DNA of 64,000 nucleotides, from contig CM030942.1 of assembly GCA_018136815.1 (NCBI GenBank), forward strand, positions 2,617,546 to 2,681,545, written 5' to 3'. Below the pieces are notes generated by a model. That model searched no databases. It was not told the DNA's origin and was given only the letters and a program-made list of their open reading frames with translations. The position numbers and the translations under genes were made by a program. This DNA is from Isochrysis galbana (lineage: Eukaryota > Haptophyta > Isochrysidales > Isochrysidaceae). Shown piece by piece: positions 29,938-39,252 of the stretch (positions are counted from its first letter, which is position 1; each line of letters starts with the position of its first letter).

Positions 29938-30127
29938 AGCTACGAGCCAGCAGTGAGCCGAGGAGGCGCATCGGAGCGTGAGGACCTCATCGAGAGTGAG
30001 GCTCCACAACACGCTCTGCATCGCCTCAGCGTGGACACTTGGCACGCCACTCTCAGCAACCGCGGCAAGTCGAGTCTGCAGCCGACACAGGGCCGCCCGA
30101 CGAGACTCTTGACGACGTGCGAATGCA

Positions 30128-32188
30128 TAGGGCGGTCAAACAGGGCTTTTAACTTCTAAGGGTGAAAATTCACTAAGTCAAGATCGAGGTTTTATCGCGA
30201 GATCTTAGGATATGCTACTGGAAATGGGTATATTAGGCAGAATCTAATGAGAAATATGCACATTTTCGACGCCATTCAACACACAGGCCCCAAAACGTTT
30301 TCGCGCTCGGGCGAAATCGACGTCGACCACAAAAGTGCACCACAGGTCGCGCTGTGCGACGCGCGCCTGCGTTCCCCGGGCACGGTTACCCCCGGGCAGG
30401 CAGTACAAAACCCTGCGCGGGCGCACCGCGTCGCCTGCGCCCTCCACCTCGCCCCTGCTGGCATCTACTGCCAGCCCCTCGCGCGTATGCAGTGCGCGGC
30501 AGGCCGCGAAGCGTCAAAATGACGGTGCTGCGCATGATGGGCTGCCCCATCACGCGCGGCACCGCCTCAGCATGGTGGGAGCGGGTGCCTGCTGGCCTCC
30601 TGGCCGCGCAGACCCTCGCCAGAGCGGCCACAGGCCGCGTGCGAGGCCACTGGCGAGGCCAGCGACCATCGCTGCGGCCGCCATCGCGCGCCGCCGCAGG
30701 AGAAAAAGATCAACTTGATTATAGTTTTGCCAAATTATAATCTTAGTAATTCTTATTTTAGTCTTCATTTCACCAGTCCAAGACACATATGAGCACAATA
30801 CATGACCATCAGCATGCCCAAATGCCAATGATCCGGTAGCCAACCAGTCTTACCATATGAGACTGTCGAATCATCGAGAGAAAAGGAGGGGTTGTCTCTC
30901 GAAATCGAACGTGAGACGCTCGAAAACACGAGCATGTCCGTCAATTCAGCACGTCAATGCGAAAACAAAACTACTTTTTGTGCTCCATGTTGGGATGTTG
31001 TGCTATAAAAACGGGAGAACCATTGACTGGCCCGTGCTTGGCGGGCACGACCTGTGTGTCTCCGAACGTGAATGGCCTTGGAGGTCATCCGTGTGTACAA
31101 AAAATTCCAAAAGTTGGCTCGAGATGAGCGCAAAGCAGCCGGTGTCCAATCGTGATTCACGACACGATTGCCCACAGAAATCGATCGCAACCATCACGCC
31201 TGAAGCTTTCAGGCCGGTGCTTGGCTAGATTACATATTGAATCTACTAGTAGCCAAAAGAACGGGCGGTGTAGAGCTCCGAATTCGCCCTTCTGCCCAAT
31301 TTTTGAGCCCTCCGTGCGGAGAAAAATTCTCCCTTTAGACGTCAAACAAAAAGCTATCAATTCCACAGTACTGTTCGGCCGCGCGCGTCGCGCCGTCGCA
31401 GATCACGCTGCAGGCTAGCTTAAATTACATTTCTAGATTGCTACCAGCCCTATGATGCACGTGAAAATCCGAGGAGCCGACGAAAACATAGAGAGAACAC
31501 CTGCCGCCGATGCTCTGGTTGAGCATTGGCGGCAGGTGTTCTCCCTGCCTCACAGCGTCGAAAGACGAGTCGGGAACCTGACGTTTGGGGCGGCAGAGGC
31601 ACTGTAGGTACGGGCCTCGTCGACCTGCGCCAGAGCGGGCGCGATCGGCAGCGCACCTGTCCCGCCAGCGGCCAACAAACTTTTGTCGACCAGCGAGCAG
31701 CATCGAGCGCCATGGCGTCCTGGTGCTCCAGCTCCTCGTCAATCGCGAGCCCGGGCGAATCCTGCGGGGCGAGGGTCGGGACAGTCATGGAGCATCCTAT
31801 GACAGCCTAATGGGCCGTGTGCGAGCTGTGTGTGGTGCGCATGTGCATGCGCGGACGTCATCGCTGGGGCACCAGGGTTTGAAATTTGCTTTATTGGCAA
31901 TATGGGGCGTCGGACCCCTAATTTAATAGGTGTGTAGGCACCTTTTAGACTAAAGAAACACATCTCTCAGTGGGAGCGACGTCCAGTTCGGCTCGTGTGA
32001 GCCGCCAGAGCGTGTGCAAGGGGGGGGGGTCCGACGGGACTTCGCACCGTCTTTTCGGACGAGGATTCTGAAAAGGCGGGGAGACCCTCCGAGGCGCTCT
32101 CGCCGGGGCTTTCCGCTCACGGTCAAAAATGTCGACCCCCCCCAATATTAGTACTTAAAAAGCCCTGTTTGACCGTTTGACCGCCCTA
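30128..32188. mobile_element. TIR DNA transposon, 2061 bp, 7-bp TSD, non-autonomous
   Basis: The left end TAGGGCGGTCAAACAGGGCTT and the right end, its inverse with an extra GTTTGACC, are flanked by GAATGCA at 30121-30127 and 32189-32195. Related ends lie at 7781, 38755 (inverted) and 62991, so this is a multi-copy family. No transposase is visible inside. TAGGG termini suit hAT-like elements, though the duplication counts as 7 rather than 8 bp, so the superfamily is left open. Confidence 0.85.
31493..31543. other. Near-perfect hairpin inside the TIR element
   Basis: The arms GAGAACACCTGCCGCCGATG-CTC and the inverse GAGCATTGGCGGCAGGTGTT-CTC form a 23-bp stem with one G:T-type mismatch and a TGGTT loop. 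It lies in the interior, not at the ends. It could be a small-RNA precursor or an internal transposon structure. Confidence 0.75.
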
Positions 32189-32629
32189 GAATGCAGTGCG
32201 GGTCCAGCGCCTTGGCACCCGGCCCTTGAGGTTGAGGGAGACGCACAGCCATTGCAATTGGTCAGTGGTTGGCATTGGTGGCGCATTGAGCGTCGGCCAC
32301 ATGCAGGCGCTTGATGAGACAGTCGCAGCCCAGCCGACCCTTGCTTGCGCGCTCTGAAGACTGTCGATCGCACGCATCACTGCATGATGCGCATGCTCGG
32401 CCTCGGCCGCAGCGTGTGCCCTGAGATCATGCATTGTCGCAAACTTGCGCGAGCAGCAGCGCTGGGTTTCTGCCAGGATGGTAGGAGGTGTGCGCATGTG
32501 CAGGCATCCCATGGCGCTCAGTGGGCACCAGGGGCCCTGGTGCATGCGCGCGAGCGCAAGTGCGCACTCCGCCTCGGGCTCCGATGCACTGTCCACTGGA
32601 CGGAGGAGGGACATTGGCGCGAGAGGAGA

Positions 32630-33845
32630 GGCAAAGAAACAGGGGGAGGGGGTACAGAAGGGGGGGGAGGGGGGGGGGTAGGGGGGGTAGGGGGGGTCCT
32701 GAATTTTTTTATATCCTATTCACGGGGCATTTGTAAAAAAAACAACCAAACCTGAGGTTGCAGCCTCTTTTAAGGCCTGTAACCGGATAACTGGGTATCG
32801 TGCTACTCACCTACCCACATCCGATTTCCACTACCCACCTCCATGTGGGTAGGGGGGGGCTACTACTCACTGGTTCCGAATCTAAAACTATTGTTGTAAT
32901 TCGAGCCTCGAGCGATGGAGCGCGCGCCGACCGCTCCTGATCCCCAGCCCCAGCCCCTCGCCGTCACGACGCCCCACAGGGGCCGCCCCAAGCCGCCGGA
33001 GCCGGAGCCGAAGCGCTCGCAGGCCGCCAGCCTTACGGCGAGCATTCGTGGAAACAACACGCTGCCGGCTTTTTTTGGAAGCAAGCGCTTGGAGATGTTC
33101 GTACCATTAAAATCCCTAAGGGAAAACAACTACTCTGTACACTGGAAGGGGTCCGGGGTGAGAGCCAATATGGTACAACCTTCTTCACAAAGCGCCGGCA
33201 ATATACACTAAACTCCCACAGGGGCTAAATGTTTCACATGATGTGTAGGCCCCCCCTCGCTGCTCCGTCGCCGTTCACTCGCGGAAACAGAGAAGAAAAG
33301 CCCGCGGGTCATTCATAGTACGAGTGGCGATATTCTTGAGCTTTTGCTCAGACTTCGAGTTGTGAAATGCTGAAGGTAGATCCTTCATTGTTTACTTGAA
33401 GATGTGTCCGGTGTTTGTGCCCTCCACTGACACTGCGAAGAGGCGTGAGTTGTTTGTGAGCGGGGGGGGAGAGGGGGGGGGAGAGAGAGAGAGAAATTGA
33501 GAGAGAGGAAAGGGAAAAAGAGAGAGAAAAGAAAAAAGAGGAGGGAGGGGAAATGGGGAGGAGGAAGAGATTGAGAGAGAGAAGAGAGAGAGGGAGAGAG
33601 AGAGAGAGACCGTGACATATCCCTCTCTCTCCCTCTCTCCCTCTCTTTCTCTCTCTTCCTCTCTCTCTCTTCTCTCCCTCTTTTTCTCACCACCCTCCCT
33701 CCCTCCCTCTCTCTCAATCTCTTCCTCCTCCCCATTTCCCCTCCCTCTCTTTTCTCTCTATTCTTCGCTTTTTCTCACCTCCTTCTTCCACCCCTCCCTC
33801 CCCCTTCTCGCCCCCCCCCCTCACCCCCTCCCTCTCCCTCTCTCC
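32630..33845. other. Intergenic DNA and CT-rich leader of the FHA gene
   Basis: G-runs lie at about 32663-32697. A GA-rich block at 33470-33610 faces a CT-rich block at 33618-33845, so the two could fold back on each other. The last 200 bases are a pyrimidine-rich leader for the gene at 33846. No gene is supported. Confidence 0.5.
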
Positions 33846-36527
33846 ATGGCGTCTGCCCCTCCTCACCGGCTGCGGCTACGCCCCACCCGCGCTCCAGAAG
33901 GCGTGGCCGAGGTGGTGCTCGAGGGCGAGGGGCCTCACTGGGTCGGCCGCTGGCGCGAGAGAGCCGCGCTCTGGCTCAATGACAGGGGAAAGCCGTGTAA
34001 AGCCTCGAGGCTTCACGCGAGGCTCGAGCCTCCGCACACCCGTGGAGCCTGCTGGCTCGTGGTGGACAACGGGAGCTCCAACGGGACGTACGTCAACGGG
34101 GCGCGCGTCAGCACAGCGCCCCTCCGTGTGGGTGATAGTGTGGGGTTCGGCTCGGCCGTCGAGAGAGAGGAGCGGCAGGCGGACGATGAGATACCCACCT
34201 TTCACTTTGTGGTGGTGGGAGTGGGCGAGGAGGATGGAGAGGGAACTAGGCAGGTGGAGAAGGAGGGAAGGGCGGATAAGGGAAGGGTGAGGGACGAGGC
34301 GCAGGGCGGGCGGGCTGCCGCTCTTGTCCGCGCCGCCGTCGGTGCGGTCGTGCCAGCCGAGAGGCCTGCCTCAGCAGCGTCAGCGCTTGGTTCGCCCACG
34401 GGGCGAGGGCGGCCGAATAGCCGTGCTGCGCGTGCGGCGGAGGCTTTCGCGCAGGGCGACGCAGAGGCCGCAGAGGCGGAGAGTCAGGCTGAACAGCTTG
34501 CGGGGAGGATGGCCGACGGTCTCGCCTCGCCCGTCCGCCACGGCGAGAAAGAGACGCTCCTCTCGCTGTTAGCGCACGTGCGGCGGCACGCAGCTCGCGC
34601 ACGCGCTGAGCGCGACATCGCGCTCGCCGAGGGACGGGCGGCGCTGGGCACGATGCGCACTGAGCTGGAACAAATAGAGCAGTCGATGGCTCCAGTGCGC
34701 GCGCATGCAGATGACGGTGCTGCCCAGCCGGTGCAGCTCTCGCAGTTTGTCCAAACGGTCACGGTCGAGATGCGCGACACGGCCACGGAGCCGCCCGAGG
34801 CAGCTGTGCCGCCTGCGCGTGCTGAGATGATTCGGGCCGCAGACGACGTCGTGGCCGTGCGCTCCCAGGTTGGTGCTGTAGCTCCCACCGTGCGCCGCGA
34901 CGTGGCGGCACCGGAGGCGATGCGCGCCCGCGGCCCGCCGTTGTTTACACACCTCGCCGCCACCCCACTGTTGGTGGATATGGAGGATGAGGTGGTCCCG
35001 AAGACGGGGTGCGCAGGCACCACTGAGAGCAGCGATGAAGATGGCGACGGCCTCGATGAGTCCCTTGCTTCCGGGATTGGCCATCATCACCTCACGCGGC
35101 GCGGCGTGCAGCGCCCACCGGGTGCACCAGCTGCAGCCGTGGCTTGGGATGAGCTTGCACAGGCCGCAACTGAGAGCGATCGTGCGGATGGAGGTGAGAC
35201 GCCCACAATGGCCAACGGCTCGGCCTCGGGCGCGCCGTGCACCGCCCAGGCGTCCCTGGCCTCCGATATGGTAGCGGTGGCCGAGGCGGCGGCTGCATCA
35301 GCGCGCGAGGCCCAAGTGGCTGCGGAGCTGCGCCTCGCGGCAGCGGAGGCGGAGGCGAGCGAGCTCCGGAGGGAGTTGCTCGAGCTCAAGGGACGTAGCC
35401 ACGCCATGAATGAGGCGGCCGCGCGCGAGGCAGTCGCAGGTGCGGCCGAGGCGGCGGTGGCGGCAGTGGCCCAAGCCAAGGCTGAGGCCGAAGAGCGCCT
35501 TCGCCTGGCTCAACTAGCTGCAAGCGAGCGCGAGGCGATGCTTCGCAGCTCGGCGTCCAGCGATCTGCATAAGCTGCGCACTGAGCTGGCGGTGGCACAG
35601 GAAGCTACAGCAAAGGCGGAGGAGCGAGCGCTTGCGGCCGAGGCGACCGCGGCAAGCGCCCTGGTCGAGGCGAGAGAGGTCGCCCGGCAGGCGGAGGCGA
35701 AGGCGGCTGAGGGACTGTGCGCTCAACTGGCGGAGGCGCGGAAGGCAATGGCGGACGCGGAGTTGCGGGCGCTCGCGACGGAGGCCACCGCGGCCAGTGC
35801 CTTGGCCAAAGCGAACGAGCCTGGCTCGCGCGCTGATAAGGCGGATAGGCTACGCGCCGAGCTGGTATCGGCGCATCGGGCCGTGGTGGAGGCGGAGCAG
35901 CGAGCGCGCACTGCGGAGGAGACGGCAAAGTGTGCCATGGCGATGGTGGGTGAGGCGAGGTTGCAGGTCGAGGCTACTGACCAGCTACGTGCCGAGCTGG
36001 CAGAGGCGCAGCGGGCTGCGGCGGAGGCTGAGTACCGAGCGCGAACAAGGGAGGAGTTGTCCGAGGTTGCGCCGGCGCGAGCGGGCGAGTTGGGAGCGCG
36101 GGCGGAGGGATCGGAACGGTTGCGCTCTGAGCTCGTGACGTCTCGACAAGCTGAGGCGGAGGGGGAGAAGCGAGCGCGAGCGGCAGAGGAGACGGCCAGC
36201 CGCTCGTCTGTCAAGCCGAGCGCGGCCCAGCCGAGCGCGTGGCATATTTTGCCCCAGGTGGATGACCCGTCCAATCTGAAGGGCACGGTGGGAGGCGTCT
36301 TGCGTCAATCTTCCTGCTCTCAGCAAGCATCCTCGGCCATGGCGTCCAATTCGGGCGTCATCAGCCGAAGCGGCACGAGCGATGGCGCGGAGCTCTCTAG
36401 TGGCGAGGCCTCTGCGACCCGTTGGCGAGGTGTGCAACGAGGGTCGCAAGGCGAGGGCGCCCGCGTTGCGGCCGAAAAGTCGAGCATCTTTAGTAGGTTG
36501 ATGGGATGGTCATCGCGCAAGCCGTAG
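33846..36527 (+). CDS. FHA-domain protein with long coiled coil
   Basis: I start at the ATG at 33846, right after the CT leader, because the longer frame is CT repeat. The product is 893 residues with no intron. Residues of about 20-115 form a forkhead-associated domain, which binds phosphothreonine peptides: VGR, SRLHARL, VVDNGSSNGTYVNGARV and LRVGDSVGFG hold the expected Arg, Ser-Arg-x-His and Asn-Gly positions. After a Gly/Glu linker, residues of about 440-800 are Ala/Glu/Arg-rich heptads (AEQRARTAEETAK-like units), a long coiled coil. The C-terminus is SSIFSRLMGWSSRKP. It probably acts as a phospho-dependent scaffold, in cytoskeleton, flagellum or nucleus. The exact role cannot be told from sequence. 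Confidence 0.85.
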   Translation: MASAPPHRLRLRPTRAPEGVAEVVLEGEGPHWVGRWRERAALWLNDRGKPCKASRLHARLEPPHTRGACWLVVDNGSSNGTYVNGARVSTAPLRVGDSVGFGSAVEREERQADDEIPTFHFVVVGVGEEDGEGTRQVEKEGRADKGRVRDEAQGGRAAALVRAAVGAVVPAERPASAASALGSPTGRGRPNSRAARAAEAFAQGDAEAAEAESQAEQLAGRMADGLASPVRHGEKETLLSLLAHVRRHAARARAERDIALAEGRAALGTMRTELEQIEQSMAPVRAHADDGAAQPVQLSQFVQTVTVEMRDTATEPPEAAVPPARAEMIRAADDVVAVRSQVGAVAPTVRRDVAAPEAMRARGPPLFTHLAATPLLVDMEDEVVPKTGCAGTTESSDEDGDGLDESLASGIGHHHLTRRGVQRPPGAPAAAVAWDELAQAATESDRADGGETPTMANGSASGAPCTAQASLASDMVAVAEAAAASAREAQVAAELRLAAAEAEASELRRELLELKGRSHAMNEAAAREAVAGAAEAAVAAVAQAKAEAEERLRLAQLAASEREAMLRSSASSDLHKLRTELAVAQEATAKAEERALAAEATAASALVEAREVARQAEAKAAEGLCAQLAEARKAMADAELRALATEATAASALAKANEPGSRADKADRLRAELVSAHRAVVEAEQRARTAEETAKCAMAMVGEARLQVEATDQLRAELAEAQRAAAEAEYRARTREELSEVAPARAGELGARAEGSERLRSELVTSRQAEAEGEKRARAAEETASRSSVKPSAAQPSAWHILPQVDDPSNLKGTVGGVLRQSSCSQQASSAMASNSGVISRSGTSDGAELSSGEASATRWRGVQRGSQGEGARVAAEKSSIFSRLMGWSSRKP

Positions 36528-37012
36528 TAGTGCTGTACTAGGTAGTAGAGTCTGCTCACGCACTAGACACTGGCTGCGGTGCGTGATACTAAGATCAGAA
36601 AACCAGCTTCGTTGAGAGTGGAGAGCATCACGCTCATTGAGAGTGGAGAGCATCACGCTCGTTGTGCGTATCCTGTGCCTTTGCGACGTTGTACGGAGGT
36701 CAAACTGGGATTGCTTTTTACTTTTTAAGCATTATTAGCGCTAATTAATAGTTAATAGGGCAAGGGGCTTGTGGGCTGCATTTTTTGCGAGCGTGACGTG
36801 ATGCCCAATACAAAACCTCCACGGGGGGCCTCTTGCCACTACGAAGATCTTCGCCACAAGAAATGGTGCGATTCGCCTCCCCCCCCTCTCCCTGTTGCGT
36901 TTATTTATGCTAAATGGTGCCGGGGGGGGGGGGGGAACACCATTTTCCATTTTCCTCGCGGAATTTTTCGTTGCGGCGCGTGAGCCCCGCCCCTGGAGTT
37001 CTTTTATTTATG
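36528..37012. repeat. Spacer with dispersed repeat (also at 62991-63150)
   Basis: A 25-base direct duplication (GAGAGTGGAGAGCATCACGCTC) lies at 36615-36660. From about 36755 (TAGGGCAAGGGGC) to 36890 the sequence matches 63010-63150: GGGCTGCATTTTTTG, GATGCCCAATA, AAAACCTCC and AAATGGTGCGATTCGCC. It belongs to a repeat related to the TAGGGCGGTC family. No gene is seen. Confidence 0.55.
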
Positions 37013-37575
37013 TCGAACACGCGATGACTACTGGCTCGTAGGCAGAGGGCCGTTCGATCGAGCCGGCGCTAGGATCCCTGGGCCCGCTATCATCTCGAGG
37101 AGGGCCGCGTGCTCTCGGTCGCGCTTTTCGTCGCGAAGTTGTTGAGCATCGATCGTGGACTGCATGTGAGCGAGGCGGTCGGCCAAGAGGTCGGCGACGG
37201 AGGGAGCCTCGCTCACGTGTTCCCACGCACTGTAGTCAAGCGGGTGAGGGTGGGAGTCGAGCCCCGGGTAGCCCGAGGTCTTGAGGGAGGCGAGCTCAGC
37301 TCGCTCGCGGAGTGGGTCGACGAGCAGCGGCTCGTCTGACAGAGCGGCGGATGGCGCCGCCGTGTCGGAAGGGTCTTGCGGAGGCTCAGAGCCGCCGGTT
37401 CCGACAAAGTGGACCCCTTGTGGGCTGAAAGGAGTTCCCGCTGTTCCCATGGGCAGAGAGGGAGCGGGACTATGAGAGGGCGCGGTCGTAGGTAGGCGCC
37501 AAAGCAGAATTTGTGCTTGTCGAACACGCGATGACTACTGGCTCGTAGGCAGAGGGCCGTTCGATCGAGCCGGCG
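37013..37575 (-). repeat. In-frame duplication in a gag-like remnant
   Basis: A 56-bp sequence, TCGAACACGCGATGACTACT and onward, is present at 37013-37068 and 37520-37575, 507 bases (169 codons) apart. On the minus strand both encode AGSIERPSAYEPVVIACST. A small frame (37470-37670) begins MMADTVRPDSYYDLSDIF after a CT-rich leader. A longer one (37028-37450) has a DRLAHMQSTIDAQQLRDEKRD coiled stretch of the kind seen in retrotransposon gag proteins. I take this as a duplicated gag-like fragment, with low confidence in the family. Confidence 0.4.
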
Positions 37576-38000
37576 GCTGACGCGGCCCTATAGGATTCGT
37601 TGATTGCTGTTTGCGGGAAAATGTCAGAAAGGTCATAATAAGAATCGGGTCTGACAGTGTCTGCCATCATACGTGGCGAGTGGAAGGACGGACGGAAGGC
37701 CGGAGGAGGGCGACGCGCGGCGTCGGAGAGTAGATACGAGACTAGCTAGCGAGCTAGTGAGAGAGAGAGAGAGTGAGAGCTTCTTAGGTCCAAGGTAGGC
37801 TTGAGGGACTACACGCGTGATATCCCCAAGAAAACTCCCACCCATCAGAGTCAGACAAACTAACCCAAACAGGGCGAACACTAACCACACTCGGACGGAC
37901 GGCAAGGCGTCGGTACTAGGGCAATTCAGCGACGCGCAGAGCATGCGGCAGAGGGGTCACCACAACAAGGGCAGACCTCGCTGGGGGAGCTGCGACCGAA

Positions 38001-38078
38001 GTATAACAGAAGACGGACGACAGTCGTGGAACGTTTGCGAGGTATAACAGAAGACGGACGACAGTCGTGGAACGTTTG
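38001..38078. repeat. Tandem 41-bp duplication
   Basis: GTATAACAGAAGACGGACGA through GTGGAACGTTTG occurs at 38001-38037 and 38042-38078. It lies within the inverted copy (about 38000-38150) of the LINE-associated sequence of 8462-8600. Confidence 0.85.
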
Positions 38079-38205
38079 ATGACTTCAAGAGAAAGTAGGA
38101 GAAGAGGCGAGATGCCCATCGACGAGACCTTGAGACTTAAAATAACTCACAGGTTATAAGTAAAAGTCTGTCCTCGTATGGAATACGACAATTTATGGGC
38201 TTGGG

Positions 38206-38755
38206 AGGACGGTCAAACAAATGCAACCCCCCCCAACGTGCTAGTAGCTAGTAGCTAGTGCAGTCATTATCATTGGCTTTGACCGCCCTTCCCTACCAGG
38301 GGAGAGCTGGAAAATAGTGCTTGAAAAGCGTGAATGACCGGGCTATCGCCCTACTTCAAGGACGAATGGACCCCCCCCCCCCCCCCCCGGTGCTTTTTCC
38401 TGGTGAGTCGCCCGACGTAGCACGTCGGTCCGCCTTATACTGGGGTTTCCCCCACTGTAATTTGTGGGGGTCATAATGGGAGCCGGGGATTTGCGAGGGG
38501 GCAGATCTGTAGGGATGCATATGTGTATGTGGCTCTTGTGCCATCACTTCAAGGCGTGCGGGCAGGTGCGCTGAGGGGTGTCGTGATAGCACCGGGCTGC
38601 AGTGGCAGTGCAGTGGTACTAACGCGCAGATGCTTTTTATTATTATTCGCTCAATATTGTCAACTAGTTGTTTCGTGACATAACCTCAATTTTGCCTCGG
38701 TCAATATTCACCCTTAGGGGGTAATAACGGCTGTTGCTCTTATTTGACCACCCTA
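38206..38755. mobile_element. TIR family member, about 550 bp, boundaries uncertain
   Basis: The right end at 38755 reads, inverted, TAGGGTGGTCAAATAAGAG then CCTAAGGGTGAATATT, a clear relative of the element at 30128. A weaker partner, GGACGGTCAAACAAATGC, begins at 38206. A LINE 5' leader copy (about 38385-38480, after a C-run) lies inside. No target duplication could be recognised. Confidence 0.45.
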
Positions 38756-39252
38756 AAACTTATATCGTGCACGGCACGCTGATTCGGTGCCACCAGTCCA
38801 ACGCCTTAATTGGAACAACAAGACAAACGTCTCACCCGACCGTCACTTGCGGCATTGGGCAATGCTTCATCATCGAGCCTTCTCTTGGCCAACCATCGTG
38901 TTTGGCTAGGCATGACGTCGCAGCCGAATCACTATAGTGACCTGGCAATGGGCATGGTTGGCATGCGCGAGATGCGTCCATTGCGCCGGTGTGTGTAGTG
39001 GTGAGACGTGTGACCTTGCGCGCTGCACATCTGGTAGTGTCATATGCGGCACGACTGTTTAATGTCGGCACGAGGCATGAGCCAAGAAGACTCACGCGGG
39101 ATCACATCTCTGCCCTCTGGAGAGCATAGACGTTGTGGGGCACGAAGCGCAAGCGCATGCCGTGCGCACCGGCGTGGCGCTGGGACGAGGCCGCCACCCC
39201 AAAGAGCGAGATAGGCGCGATGGTCGCTGCGAGTTAGTGTCATGCCTGGGGC

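Larger units (their letters stand above)
29938..32614 (-). pseudogene. Reading frame split by the TIR element (two halves)
   Basis: On the minus strand, a 142-codon frame starts at 32614 and is stopped by the transposon end at 32188. If the element and one 7-bp duplication are removed, the frame runs on from 30120 down to about 29938, about 60 more codons rich in Ala, Arg and Leu, until it meets the hAT terminus. Neither half matches a family I know. The continuity suggests a gene, host or transposon-borne, hit twice by mobile elements. Confidence 0.45.

Noticed and set aside
36528..36600. Extension or second exon of the FHA gene
   Set aside because: The frame ends in a clear stop after SSRKP and no convincing acceptor with a continuing domain follows.
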